Below, piece by piece: positions 8,599 through 18,682 of a stretch of 64,000 nucleotides of DNA. The stretch spans positions 1 through 64,000 of the forward strand of contig NZ_ATLO01000016.1 in NCBI RefSeq assembly GCF_000416235.1, written 5' to 3'. The number at the start of each line of letters is the position of its first letter. Position 1 is the first letter of the stretch. Source of the DNA: Pseudomonas sp. CFII64 (GTDB taxonomy: Bacteria; Pseudomonadota; Gammaproteobacteria; Pseudomonadales; Pseudomonadaceae). A program made the translations under genes and the position numbers. A model generated the notes under the pieces. It ran no database searches and was not told the DNA's origin. It saw nothing but the letters and a program-made list of their open reading frames with translations.

Positions 8599-9156
8599 TC
8601 ACATCCCTTTAACTGCGTAGATCCCAGCGGCATTGCGCCAGTAGCCTTTGTAGTCCATGCCGTACCCGAAGATGTAACGGTCGATGCACGGCAGGCCGAC
8701 GAAATCGGCTTTCAGGTCCGGGCGGGCTTTGCGGTTGTGGTCTTTGTCGATCAGCACGGCAGTGTGGACGGCGCTGGCACCGGCATGTTTGCAGAAGTCG
8801 ATGATCGCGCCCAAGGTGTGACCTTCATCGAGAATGTCATCGATGATCAGCACGTCGCGGTCGATGAACGAAACTTCCGGCTTGGCTTTCCAGAACAGAT
8901 CGCCGCCACTGGTTTCGTTGCGATAACGGGTCGCGTGCAGGTACGACGCTTCCAGCGGAAAATTCAGATGCGTGAGCAGTTTGCCAGCAAAGATCAGCCC
9001 GCCGTTCATCACGCAAAATACCACCGGGTTGCGGTCGGCGAGTTCGGCATTGATCTGCGCACCGACCTTGGCGATAGCGACTTCGACTTCGGCTTCGGTG
9101 TAAAGGCAGTCAGCCTCGCGCATGATTTGACGGATATGCTCGAGATCAGCAGACAT
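8599..9156 (-). CDS. hpt: Hypoxanthine-guanine phosphoribosyltransferase
   Basis: A 185-residue cytoplasmic purine-salvage enzyme joining hypoxanthine or guanine to PRPP. The PRPP-binding loop VLIIDDILDEGHTL is plain, as are the FCVMNGGLIF loop and the C-terminal GYGMDYKGYWRN segment. The start at 9156 follows GGAG by 8 bases; a 13-residue longer frame is rejected. It is divergent from upp, grouping purine and pyrimidine salvage around one 185-bp intergenic region. The family is sometimes named hypoxanthine-guanine PRTase HpT2-like, and substrate preference is not certain. Confidence 0.9.
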   Translation of the reverse strand: MSADLEHIRQIMREADCLYTEAEVEVAIAKVGAQINAELADRNPVVFCVMNGGLIFAGKLLTHLNFPLEASYLHATRYRNETSGGDLFWKAKPEVSFIDRDVLIIDDILDEGHTLGAIIDFCKHAGASAVHTAVLIDKDHNRKARPDLKADFVGLPCIDRYIFGYGMDYKGYWRNAAGIYAVKGM

Positions 9157-9341
9157 GACGCTCTCCAATGGGGGCAGTGTAAGAAAAGCGGGCAAAGGTA
9201 CGCATCCGCTCCAGTCAGGGCAAGCAATTCTGGACTAACGTGTCAGGATTCGTATGAAAACGCCGTAACACCCGTAGGACAGTAACAGCTGAATAGATTA
9301 ACCTAGGCCGTTTTTTTGCCCCCCGCCCGGAGCCTTTCCTT

Positions 9342-9980
9342 ATGCCTGTCCGTGAAATCCGTCATCCGCTGATCCAGCACAAGCTCGGCCTTATGCGCCG
9401 TGCCGACATCAGCACCAAAAATTTCCGTGAGCTGGCCCAGGAAGTCGGCGCCCTGCTCACTTACGAAGCCACCGCTGACCTGCCACTGGAAACCTACGAC
9501 ATCCAGGGTTGGGCCGGCACTGTCCAGGTCGAAAAGATCGCTGGCAAGAAGATCACCGTGGTGCCGATCCTGCGCGCCGGTATCGGCATGCTCGACGGCG
9601 TGCTCAGGTTGATTCCGGGCGCCAAGGTCAGCGCCGTGGGCGTCGCCCGCAACGAAGAAACCCTCGAAGCACATACCTATCTGGAAAAGCTGGTCCCGGA
9701 AATCGACGAACGTCTGGCGATGATCATCGACCCGATGCTCGCTACCGGCGGCTCGATGGTTGCAACGATTGACCTGCTCAAGAAAGCCGGCTGCAAGGAA
9801 ATCCGCGCCATGGTGCTGGTCGCTGCACCCGAAGGCATCGCGGCAGTGGAGAAGGCTCACCCAGACGTGACGATCTACACCGCATCCATCGATGAGCGCC
9901 TCAACGAACACGGCTACATCATTCCGGGCCTGGGCGATGCCGGCGACAAGATTTTCGGCACCAAGCAAAAGGACGCGTAA
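9342..9980 (+). CDS. upp: Uracil phosphoribosyltransferase
   Basis: A 212-residue enzyme converting uracil and PRPP to UMP. It shows the family N-terminus ([16 protein letters not shown]), the PRPP-binding [13 protein letters not shown] motif and the C-terminal [17 protein letters not shown] uracil-binding loop. The length is typical. Its stop overlaps the start of uraA by one base (TAATG), so uptake and salvage are made together. Confidence 0.97.
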   Translation: MPVREIRHPLIQHKLGLMRRADISTKNFRELAQEVGALLTYEATADLPLETYDIQGWAGTVQVEKIAGKKITVVPILRAGIGMLDGVLRLIPGAKVSAVGVARNEETLEAHTYLEKLVPEIDERLAMIIDPMLATGGSMVATIDLLKKAGCKEIRAMVLVAAPEGIAAVEKAHPDVTIYTASIDERLNEHGYIIPGLGDAGDKIFGTKQKDA

Positions 9981-11257
9981 TGAAGCAGGACGAGTTCAAC
10001 GATCCACTCTGGCGCACAGTTTTATCCGGCGCGCAGATGCTCTTCGTGGCGTTCGGCGCGCTGGTCTTGATGCCGCTGATCACCGGGCTGGATCCTAACG
10101 TCGCACTGTTTACTGCAGGCCTGGGCACGTTGCTGTTCCAACTGGTGACGGGGCGGCAGGTGCCGGTTTTCCTGGCATCGAGCTTTGCCTTCATCACACC
10201 GATCATCCTCGCCAAGGGCCAGTTCGGCCTGGCCGCGACCATGGGCGGGATCATGGCGGCGGGCTTCGTCTACACCTTCCTCGGCCTGGCGGTGAAGATC
10301 AAAGGCACCGGTTTCATCGACCGCCTGCTGCCGCCGGTGGTCATCGGCCCGGTGATTATTTCCATCGGCCTGGCCATGGCGCCCATCGCCGCCAACATGG
10401 CGATGGGCAAGTCCGGCGACGGCGCGGAACTGATTCCCTACAAGATCGCCATGTGGATTTCCATGCCCGCGCTGCTGACCACGCTGATCGTGGCGGTGTT
10501 CAGCAAAGGGATTTTCCGTCTGGTGCCGATCATTTCCGGCGTCCTGGTGGGTTTCGCCCTGGCGTTTTATTTCGGCGTCGTCGACACCGCGAAAATCGCC
10601 GCTGCACCTTGGTTGGCGTTGCCCGCGTTCACCGCTCCGGAATTCAACTGGCAGGCGATTCTGTTCATCGTGCCGGTGGCGCTGGCTCCGGCCATCGAGC
10701 ATATCGGCGGGGTGATCGCAGTCGGCAGCGTGACCGGACGTGATTATCTGAAGAAGCCGGGCTTGCACCGCACCTTGCTGGGCGACGGCATCGCCACCAC
10801 GGCAGCCGGTCTGTTCGGCGGGCCACCCAACACCACCTATGCCGAAGTGACCGGCGCGGTGATGCTGACCAAGAACTACAACCCGAAGATCATGACCTGG
10901 GCGGCGATCTTTGCCATCAGCCTGGCATTCATCGGCAAATTCGGCGCGCTGCTGCAGAGCATTCCGGTGCCGGTAATGGGCGGCATTCTCTGTTTGTTGT
11001 TCGGCTCGATTGCAGCCGTGGGCATGAACACGCTGATTCGTCACAAGGTCGATCTGGCCGAAGCGCGCAATCTGGTGATTGTCTCGGTGACGCTGGTGTT
11101 CGGTATCGGCGGCGTGTTGATCGGCACCGGCAACGGCCCCGACGATTTCGGCCTCAAGGGGATTTCCCTGTGCGCCGTGACCGCGATAGCGCTGAACCTG
11201 CTGCTGCCGGGCAATGACAGCTGGAAGAACAAGCATCTGGATGATCAATTGCCGTAG
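9980..11257 (+). CDS. uraA: Uracil permease, NCS2 family
   Basis: A 425-residue inner-membrane nucleobase:proton symporter with about 14 hydrophobic segments. It contains the NCS2 signature region AIEHIGGVIAVGSVTGRD with the substrate-binding Glu-His, and FGGPPNTTYAEVTGAVMLT. Coupling to upp through TAATG indicates uracil as the main substrate. It ends convergently with hemH at a perfect REP hairpin. Confidence 0.95.
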   Translation: MKQDEFNDPLWRTVLSGAQMLFVAFGALVLMPLITGLDPNVALFTAGLGTLLFQLVTGRQVPVFLASSFAFITPIILAKGQFGLAATMGGIMAAGFVYTFLGLAVKIKGTGFIDRLLPPVVIGPVIISIGLAMAPIAANMAMGKSGDGAELIPYKIAMWISMPALLTTLIVAVFSKGIFRLVPIISGVLVGFALAFYFGVVDTAKIAAAPWLALPAFTAPEFNWQAILFIVPVALAPAIEHIGGVIAVGSVTGRDYLKKPGLHRTLLGDGIATTAAGLFGGPPNTTYAEVTGAVMLTKNYNPKIMTWAAIFAISLAFIGKFGALLQSIPVPVMGGILCLLFGSIAAVGMNTLIRHKVDLAEARNLVIVSVTLVFGIGGVLIGTGNGPDDFGLKGISLCAVTAIALNLLLPGNDSWKNKHLDDQLP

Positions 11258-11291
11258 GGCACGGCATTGATCCGTCGGACGTGGCATTAAA

Positions 11292-11347
11292 CCGTAGGAC
11301 CGGCTTCAGCCGGGAGAATGTTCTCCCGGCTGAAGCCGGTCCTACGG
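11292..11347. repeat. Perfect REP hairpin (GGCTTCAGCC family)
   Basis: It has the same 26-base arms as 8539-8594 around a 4-base ATGT loop. It lies exactly between the convergent uraA and hemH genes, where it may act as a two-way terminator or transcript stabiliser. Confidence 0.9.
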
Positions 11348-11350
11348 GTC

Positions 11351-12376
11351 CTACAACATCAACGGCGCCCGCTCGCACAAGCGGTTCAGCGCCGCCGCCC
11401 AGTTCGGATCGTCGTTCAGGCACGGAATCAACACCAGCTCCTCCCCTCCCGCCGCCTTGAACTGTTCAGCGCCGCGATCACCAATCTCTTCCAGGGTTTC
11501 GATGCAGTCGGCGACGAACGCCGGGCACATCACCAGCAGCTTCTTCACGCCCTGCGCGGCCAGTTCTTCAAGATGGGCCTCGGTGTAGGGTTCGATCCAT
11601 TTCGCCCGGCCTAGCCTGGACTGGAACGACACAGACCATTTGCCATCGGCGATGCCCATGCGCTTGGCGAAGGCTGCGGCAGACTGAATGCATTGAGCGC
11701 GATAACAGGTTGCCAGCACTTCCGGCGGCGCGGTCATGCAGCAATCCGGACCTTTCAGGCAATGACTGCGCGTCGGATCAAGCTTGAGCAAGTGACGCTC
11801 CGGCAAGCCATGAAAGCTCAGCAACAGGTGATCATGTGGCTGCTGTAAATGCGGGCGAACGTTCTCTACCAACGCGTCGAGGTATTCCGGCTGGTCGTAA
11901 AACGCCTGCAGGACCGAGAACTGCATCTTCATGCCTTTGCTGCGCACGACGCGTTTGGCTTCTTCGATAACAGTGGTCACCGTGCTGTCGGCAAACTGCG
12001 GATACAGCGGTGCCAGCGTGACCTTTTTGATGCCTTGACCGGCCAGGCGCGTCAGTACCGTTTCAATGGAAGGCTCGCCATAACGCATGGCCAATTCCAC
12101 CGGGCCGTGCGCCCACTCCTTGGTCATGGCCTGATGCAGGCGCTTGCTCAGCACCACCAGCGGCGAACCTTCATCCCACCAGATCGAGGCGTACGCGTGC
12201 GCCGACTGCTCGGGGCGCTTGATCAGGATCAGCGACACCAGCAACCGACGAACCGGCCACGGCAGGTCGATAACGTAAGGGTCCATGAGAAATTGATTGA
12301 GGTAACTGCGCACGTCCGCCACCGAAGTGGAGGCCGGAGAACCCAGATTGACCAGCAACAACGCGTGATCGGTCAT
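11351..12376 (-). CDS. hemH: Ferrochelatase
   Basis: A 341-residue enzyme inserting ferrous iron into protoporphyrin IX, the last step of heme synthesis. Diagnostic segments are LLVNLGSP at the start, the catalytic SFHGLPERH (His189), and the C-terminal [16 protein letters not shown] cysteine-rich insert (C206, C212, C213, C224, C229) follows the catalytic loop and could hold a metal or Fe-S centre. The start at 12376 follows AGGA. It lies 13 bases after the epimerase gene, probably in one transcript. Confidence 0.95.
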   Translation of the reverse strand: MTDHALLLVNLGSPASTSVADVRSYLNQFLMDPYVIDLPWPVRRLLVSLILIKRPEQSAHAYASIWWDEGSPLVVLSKRLHQAMTKEWAHGPVELAMRYGEPSIETVLTRLAGQGIKKVTLAPLYPQFADSTVTTVIEEAKRVVRSKGMKMQFSVLQAFYDQPEYLDALVENVRPHLQQPHDHLLLSFHGLPERHLLKLDPTRSHCLKGPDCCMTAPPEVLATCYRAQCIQSAAAFAKRMGIADGKWSVSFQSRLGRAKWIEPYTEAHLEELAAQGVKKLLVMCPAFVADCIETLEEIGDRGAEQFKAAGGEELVLIPCLNDDPNWAAALNRLCERAPLML

Positions 12377-12389
12377 GCAACATCCTATT

Positions 12390-13292
12390 TCAGTGGCGGC
12401 CCAGCAAATCGTCGAGGGCTGCGGGCAGTTCGGTAAATCGAAAGGTAAAACCAGCCGCTTCAAGCCGCGTCGGGCGAGCCTTTTGGCCACCCAGCAGCAG
12501 CACCGACAGTTCGCCCATCAACACTTTCAGGGCAATGCCAGGCAGCGGCATGAACGCCGGGCGATGCAGCACGCCGGCGAGGATCCTGGCGAATTCACGA
12601 TTGCGCACCGGTAATGGCGCGCAGACATTATACGGACCCCGGGCGTCATCTTTTGTTAACAGAAAATCTATTGCGGCAATTTGATCCTGAATATGAATCC
12701 ACGGCATCCACTGCCGACCGCCGCCAATCGGCCCGCCCATGCCCAGCTTGAAGGGCAACAACAACCGCTGCAGAAAACCACCTTCATTGGACAGCACCAG
12801 ACCGGTGCGAATGAGCACCACGCGAACGCCCAAAACCTCCGCCCGCTGCGCGGTTTCTTCCCACGCGCCGCACAGCTTGCTGGCGAAATCTTCTTTGACC
12901 GGTTGCGCGGTCTCGTCCAGTTCACGCTCGCCGCCGTCGCCATACCAACCCACGGCCGAACCACTGATCATCAGCGGAGGTTTTTGCTCGCGACGCTCCA
13001 GCCAGGCCAGCAATTGTTCGGTCAGCCCGATGCGGCTGTCCCACAACAGCACCTTGCGCTTGCGGGTCCAGGGCCGGTCCGCAATCGGTGCGCCAGCCAG
13101 GTTGATCAGCGCATCCACCGGCTCTTCGCCCAGGTCGTTGAGATGCGCAATGCCCCGCACCGAATCGCCACACAAACGCGTGACTTCCCTGGGGCGTCGA
13201 CTCCAGACAGTGAGTTGGTGACCCTGTTTTTGCCAGAGTCGGCAGAGCTGACGTCCTAGCAAACCAGTACCGCCGGTCAGCAATATGTGCAT
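12390..13292 (-). CDS. yfcH: TIGR01777 family epimerase/reductase (YfcH-like)
   Basis: A 300-residue extended short-chain dehydrogenase-fold protein. The N-terminal [15 protein letters not shown] motif binds a dinucleotide, followed by [13 protein letters not shown] and [10 protein letters not shown], family-typical segments in place of a classical Y-x3-K site. The C-terminal DUF1731-type tail contains [13 protein letters not shown]. Substrate is unknown. AAGGA precedes the start at 13292. It is upstream of hemH in the same operon and divergent from the flavoprotein at 13586. Confidence 0.85.
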   Translation of the reverse strand: MHILLTGGTGLLGRQLCRLWQKQGHQLTVWSRRPREVTRLCGDSVRGIAHLNDLGEEPVDALINLAGAPIADRPWTRKRKVLLWDSRIGLTEQLLAWLERREQKPPLMISGSAVGWYGDGGERELDETAQPVKEDFASKLCGAWEETAQRAEVLGVRVVLIRTGLVLSNEGGFLQRLLLPFKLGMGGPIGGGRQWMPWIHIQDQIAAIDFLLTKDDARGPYNVCAPLPVRNREFARILAGVLHRPAFMPLPGIALKVLMGELSVLLLGGQKARPTRLEAAGFTFRFTELPAALDDLLGRH

Positions 13293-13514
13293 GGCAGGTT
13301 TCCTTGCGTGGCGTTCGGGGCTATTGCGTAGTCTATTTTTCAGGACCCTTGAATTCATCAACCAAGGCCGTGCTTGAACGATAGGCCAAACCTGAGGAGC
13401 GTGAAGCGGGACTATCCGTTCGCATCGCCACAAAAGGCTTTGAGAAACACCCGACCCCAAGCTTGAGCCGTACAAGCAAGGTCAGCAGCCTGCGAACAGC
13501 AGATCGCTGCAAGT

Positions 13515-13538
13515 TATACCAAAAAACAATATTGTACA
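13515..13538. promoter_or_regulatory. Candidate PplR/LitR operator upstream of the renalase-like gene
   Basis: TATACC-N12-TGTACA differs at one base from the direct repeat T(G/A)TACA-N12-TGTA(C/T)A reported for P. putida PplR1. The right half-site overlaps a TTGTAC that could be a -35 element, with a weak TAGTCT 17 bases downstream. It lies about 50 bases before the flavoprotein start. Confidence 0.6.
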
Positions 13539-13546
13539 GGTTTTAA

Positions 13547-14784
<1,238 letters not shown>

Positions 14785-14817
14785 ATCTATCCGCCATCCC
14801 GCCCCCCCTACAAAACC

Positions 14818-14841
14818 TGTACAAATAATTTGACTTGTACA
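14818..14841. promoter_or_regulatory. PplR/LitR-type operator 1 of the photolyase operon
   Basis: A perfect TGTACA-N12-TGTACA direct repeat. The right half-site sits immediately after a TTGACT -35 element, inside the promoter spacer, a position suited to repression. It exactly fits the PplR1 consensus known from P. putida. Confidence 0.8.
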
Positions 14842-14857
14842 AATGCGAACCTATGAT
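14830..14857 (+). promoter_or_regulatory. Sigma-70 promoter of the ybgA-merR-phr operon
   Basis: TTGACT (14830-14835), a 16-base spacer and TATGAT (14852-14857), each 5 of 6 to consensus. A second possible promoter, TTGTAC-15-TATAAG, overlaps operator 2 downstream. Confidence 0.65.
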
Positions 14858-14867
14858 GAGCTGAAGT

Positions 14868-14891
14868 TGTACAGAGACTTAAATCTGTATA
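14868..14891. promoter_or_regulatory. PplR/LitR-type operator 2 of the photolyase operon
   Basis: TGTACA-N12-TGTATA is a second full match to the T(G/A)TACA-N12-TGTA(C/T)A repeat, centred 50 bases downstream of operator 1 and ending 22 bases before the ybgA-like start. Confidence 0.8.
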
Positions 14892-14913
14892 AGTCCTGAT
14901 CAGAGGTTTCGCC

Positions 14914-15876
14914 ATGACCACGCCCGCAGTTCATAAACCGAAGCTCGGCATCAGCGCCTGTCTGCTGGGCGCGGAGGTGCGTTTCAATGGCGGTCATAAA
15001 GAATCTCAGCTGTGTACCCGTGCACTGACCGAATATTTCGAGTTCGTGCCGGCCTGCCCTGAAGTCGCCATCGGCATGGGCATTCCCCGTGAACCGATTC
15101 GGTTGGTGGGCGACGCGGAAAATCCTCAGGCGCTGGGCAGCGTCAATCGCGAACTGAACGTCACCCAGGCGTTGGCCGATTACGGTGTGCAGATGGCCAC
15201 CGAACTGGACGACATCAGCGGCTATATCTTCATGCAGAAGTCGCCTTCGTGCGGCCTGGAGCGGGTCAAGGTCTACCGGGAAAACGGCGCACCGGTCGAT
15301 GGCGGCGGGCGCGGCATCTATGCCCAGGCTTTCTGCGCGCGTCACCCCAACTTGCCGGTGGAAGAAGACGGGCGCCTCAACGACCCGGTGCTGCGGGAAA
15401 ACTTCATCACTCGCGTGTTCGCCTACGCCGCCTGGCACGAACTGCTCAAGGCCGGGCTGACCCGACGCAGCCTGACCGAATTTCACTCGCGATATAAATA
15501 TCAGCTGATGGCCAATGATCCGGTGCAGTACAAGGCACTGGGCAAGCTGCTCGGCGACATGGGCCGCAGCGACCCGAATGACATCGCGGCGCAGTATTTC
15601 AGCGACCTGATGAGCGCCCTGAAAAAATGCGCCACCCGCCGCACCCACACCAATGTCCTGCAGCACCTGACCGGCTACCTGAAACAGACCATCAGCGCCG
15701 CCGACAAGCAGGAAATCCAGCAGCTGATCACTCAATACCATCAAGGCATCGTGCCGCTGATCGTACCGCTGACGTTGCTCAAGCATCACTTCCGCCAACA
15801 CCCCGATCCCTATGTGGCGCTGCAGGTGTACATGCAGCCCCATCCGGAAAACCTCAGCCTGCGGAATGCGATCTGA
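14914..15876 (+). CDS. ybgA: YbgA-like protein, DUF523 plus DUF1722
   Basis: A 320-residue two-domain protein. The N-terminal DUF523 part (about residues 8-150) contains GISACLLGAEVRFNGG, CPEVAIGMGIPREP and FMQKSPSCG, with conserved cysteines. The C-terminal DUF1722 part (about 190-310) contains FHSRYKYQLMANDPVQYK. The family is repeatedly found next to photolyase genes, but its chemistry is not established. A GAGG precedes the start. It is the first gene of the long operon, only 3 bases from the regulator gene. Confidence 0.9.
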   Translation: MTTPAVHKPKLGISACLLGAEVRFNGGHKESQLCTRALTEYFEFVPACPEVAIGMGIPREPIRLVGDAENPQALGSVNRELNVTQALADYGVQMATELDDISGYIFMQKSPSCGLERVKVYRENGAPVDGGGRGIYAQAFCARHPNLPVEEDGRLNDPVLRENFITRVFAYAAWHELLKAGLTRRSLTEFHSRYKYQLMANDPVQYKALGKLLGDMGRSDPNDIAAQYFSDLMSALKKCATRRTHTNVLQHLTGYLKQTISAADKQEIQQLITQYHQGIVPLIVPLTLLKHHFRQHPDPYVALQVYMQPHPENLSLRNAI

Positions 15877-15879
15877 ACC

Positions 15880-16809
15880 ATGAATGAAATCCCTCCTCCC
15901 GATCACGAAAGTGCAGCCGAGCCCGAGCTTGAAAGTGGCTGGCTGCCGATTCGTGAGGTTGCCCGACAAACCGGCGTCAACGCCGTCACGTTGCGCGCCT
16001 GGGAACGCCGCTATGGGTTGATCGTCCCGCATCGCACGCCCAAGGGGCATCGGCTGTACTCCGACTATCACGTACTGCGGGTCATGAACATTCTGACCTG
16101 GCTCAACCGTGGCGTTTCGGTCAGCCAGGTCAAGCACCTGATCGACAGTCGCCAGCCAGACGCCAGCGTGCCGGGCAACGATTGGGAAGCCTTGCGGCGA
16201 ACCCTGGTAACCCACATCGGCGAACTGGCCGAACGCCGGGTCGACGACGTGTTCAACCAGGCGATGTCGCTGTATCCGCCGCGCACGCTGTGCCAACAGC
16301 TGCTGCTGCCGCTACTGGCGGAGCTGGAATGCCGCTGGCAAGGGCAGTTCGGCGGGCAGATGGAGCGCGCGTTCTTTTATTCCTGGCTGCGCAGCAAGCT
16401 CGGAGCGCGGATCTACCACAACAATCGCCAGCTGAGCGGCGCACCGGTGTTGTTGGTCAACCATTCCGATCTGCCTCTGGAACCTCATTTGTGGCTGACG
16501 GCCTGGCTGGTGAGCAGCAACGACTGCGCGGTTGAAGTGTTCGACTGGCCGCTCCCGGTCGGCGAGCTGGCCCTGGCCAGTGATCTGCTCGAACCGCGCG
16601 CGGTGCTGCTGTATTCGAGCAAGGCCTTGAACATCAGCCAGCTGCCCAAGCTGCTCGCCAATATCACCTGCCCCGCGCTGCTCGCCGGATCGGCCGTGCG
16701 CATTCATTACAACGAACTCAACGTGGCGCCGACCCGCATCGAAGGCCTGACCCTCGCGGAAGGTCCGCTTGGCGCGCAAACCGCTTTGCAAGAACTCGGG
16801 CTTATTTAA
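15880..16809 (+). CDS. MerR family regulator, LitR/PplR-like light-response type
   Basis: A 309-residue regulator with a MerR winged helix at about residues 21-90 (REVARQTGVNAVTLRAWERR, GHRLY) and a C-terminal domain shaped like the CarH/LitR helical plus cobalamin-binding region. The CarH light-sensing signatures are incomplete: the W-x9-E-H motif reads W153-x8-E162-R163 and no D-x-H-x-x-G is present, although a His occurs in EPHLWL (201-206). It probably regulates its own operon at the TGTACA repeats upstream. It may sense light with other PplR paralogues elsewhere in the genome rather than by binding adenosylcobalamin itself. Confidence 0.85.
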   Translation: MNEIPPPDHESAAEPELESGWLPIREVARQTGVNAVTLRAWERRYGLIVPHRTPKGHRLYSDYHVLRVMNILTWLNRGVSVSQVKHLIDSRQPDASVPGNDWEALRRTLVTHIGELAERRVDDVFNQAMSLYPPRTLCQQLLLPLLAELECRWQGQFGGQMERAFFYSWLRSKLGARIYHNNRQLSGAPVLLVNHSDLPLEPHLWLTAWLVSSNDCAVEVFDWPLPVGELALASDLLEPRAVLLYSSKALNISQLPKLLANITCPALLAGSAVRIHYNELNVAPTRIEGLTLAEGPLGAQTALQELGLI

Positions 16810-16818
16810 GGAATGACC

Positions 16819-18267
16819 ATGCAACTGCTTTGGCTGCGCAGTGATTTGCGCATTCACGACAACACTGCACTGACCGCTGCCATGGAGCAGGGTCCGACAG
16901 TGGCCGTGTACCTGATCAGCCCCGAGCAATGGCGGCAGCATGACGACGCGCCGTGCAAAGTGGATTTCTGGTTGCGCAACCTGGTGGAACTGGAACAAGC
17001 CTTGGCCGGGTTGAACGTACCGTTGTTGATTCGCCACGCGGACACGTGGGATCAGGCGCCGGACGTGTTGCGCCAGGTCTGCCGCGAACTGCACATCGAA
17101 CGCGTGCATGCCAACGAGGAATACGGCATCAACGAAACCCGCCGCGATCTGGCCGTGGCGAACGCCCTCGAGCAGGACGGCGTCCACTGGCGCAGTTATC
17201 TGGATCAATTGTTTTTCAAGCCCGGCACTGTGTTGACCAAGACCGGCAACTATTTCCAGGTGTTCAGCCAGTTCCGCAAGGTCTGTTACGCGCGGATGCA
17301 TCAGGCGATGCCGCGCCTGATTCATGCGCCGCACAAACAGCAGACGCTGAACATCGTCAGTGATTCGGTGCCGACTCAGGTTGAAGGTTTCGCGAGCCCA
17401 AGTGCCGCGCTGCAAGCCTTGTGGCCTGCAGGCGAAGACGAGGCGCAACGGCGCTTGCAAGCCTTCAGCGACGCCCAGATCGACTATTACCGCAGCGAAC
17501 GCGACTTTCCGGCCAAGCCCGGCACCAGCCAGCTATCGGCGTATCTCGCGGCCGGGGTGATTTCCCCGCGTCAGTGTCTGCATGCAGCATTGATCAGCAA
17601 CCACGGCGAATTCGAAACCGGCAGCGTCGGCGCAGTCACCTGGATCAACGAGCTGCTCTGGCGTGAATTCTACAAACACATTCTGGTCGGTTATCCGCGC
17701 GTCTCGCGGCATCGGGCATTTCGTCCGGAAACCGAAGCGCTGAAATGGCGCGACGCCCCGCAAGAGCTGGCGGCCTGGCAACAAGCCCGCACCGGCCTGC
17801 CGATCATTGATGCGGCCATGCGCCAATTGCTGGAAACCGGCTGGATGCATAACCGGCTGCGCATGGTGGTGGCGATGTTCCTGACCAAGAACCTGCTGAT
17901 CGACTGGCGTGAAGGCGAGCGTTTCTTCATGCAGCACCTGATCGATGGCGATCTGGCCGCGAACAATGGTGGCTGGCAGTGGAGTTCTTCCACCGGCACC
18001 GATTCATCGCCGTATTTCCGGATTTTCAACCCGCTGGCCCAGTCGGAAAAGTTCGACCCTGAAGGCCTGTTCCTTAAGCACTGGCTGCCGGAGCTGGCCG
18101 GGCTGAACAAAAAGGAAGTACATGACCCCGCAGCATCTGGCGGTCTGTTTGGTGTGGCTGAGTATCCGAAGCCCATCGTCGACCTGCGCAGCAGCCGTGC
18201 CCGTGCCCTGGCTGCGTTCAAGGCCCTGCCCCATCGTCAACCTGCGGCCGAGGCAAGCCATGAGTGA
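16819..18267 (+). CDS. phr: Deoxyribodipyrimidine photo-lyase
   Basis: A 482-residue DNA photolyase that uses blue light and FAD to split cyclobutane pyrimidine dimers. The N-terminal photolyase domain starts LLWLRSDLRIHDN. The C-terminal FAD domain has the signatures TGLPIIDAAMRQL, WMHNRLRM and NNGGWQWSSSTGTD followed by PYFRIFNP. The ATG at 16819 is chosen over 16813 because AAGGA then has 7-base spacing. It overlaps the next gene by 8 bases, so the operon continues. Light induction is inferred from the upstream operators. Confidence 0.96.
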   Translation: MQLLWLRSDLRIHDNTALTAAMEQGPTVAVYLISPEQWRQHDDAPCKVDFWLRNLVELEQALAGLNVPLLIRHADTWDQAPDVLRQVCRELHIERVHANEEYGINETRRDLAVANALEQDGVHWRSYLDQLFFKPGTVLTKTGNYFQVFSQFRKVCYARMHQAMPRLIHAPHKQQTLNIVSDSVPTQVEGFASPSAALQALWPAGEDEAQRRLQAFSDAQIDYYRSERDFPAKPGTSQLSAYLAAGVISPRQCLHAALISNHGEFETGSVGAVTWINELLWREFYKHILVGYPRVSRHRAFRPETEALKWRDAPQELAAWQQARTGLPIIDAAMRQLLETGWMHNRLRMVVAMFLTKNLLIDWREGERFFMQHLIDGDLAANNGGWQWSSSTGTDSSPYFRIFNPLAQSEKFDPEGLFLKHWLPELAGLNKKEVHDPAASGGLFGVAEYPKPIVDLRSSRARALAAFKALPHRQPAAEASHE

Positions 18268-18682
18268 TTTCCTGCGGCGTTTTGCCCATGACTTTGCGGC
18301 GCTGGATAAAAACAGCCTGCAGCGACTCGGCACTTTGTACAGCGACGACGTGGTGTTCACCGACCCGCTGCACAAGATCCACGGCCTTGCGAACATGCAG
18401 GATTACTTCGCCCAGCTGTACGCCAATGTCACCCAGCTGCATTTCGACTTTTACGGCTTCGATGAAGTGGCAACCGGCAGCGGGTATCTGCGCTGGACCA
18501 TGAGCTATGCACATCCGCGTCTGGCGAAAGGTCGCCTGATTCGCGTCGACGGCTGCTCGCACCTGCTCTGGCGGGACAAGGTTTATCAACATCGCGACTA
18601 CTTCGATGCCGGCGCTTTGCTTTACGAGCACCTGCCCATCATGGGTCGCGGTATTTCATGGCTGAAAGGGAGACTGGCATGA
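18260..18682 (+). CDS. NTF2-like (SnoaL-type) family protein
   Basis: A 140-residue protein with the nuclear transport factor 2-like cone fold pattern: an N-terminal helix (FLRRFAHDFAALDK), LYSDDVVFTDPLHKIHG, and curved strands ending with DYFDAGALLYEHLP. Such proteins can be small isomerases, cyclases or binding partners; the role here is unknown. It overlaps phr by 8 bases and the SDR by 4, so it is translated as part of the operon. Homologues commonly accompany the SDR/amine oxidase/DUF1365/Cfa set. Confidence 0.8.
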   Translation: MSDFLRRFAHDFAALDKNSLQRLGTLYSDDVVFTDPLHKIHGLANMQDYFAQLYANVTQLHFDFYGFDEVATGSGYLRWTMSYAHPRLAKGRLIRVDGCSHLLWRDKVYQHRDYFDAGALLYEHLPIMGRGISWLKGRLA

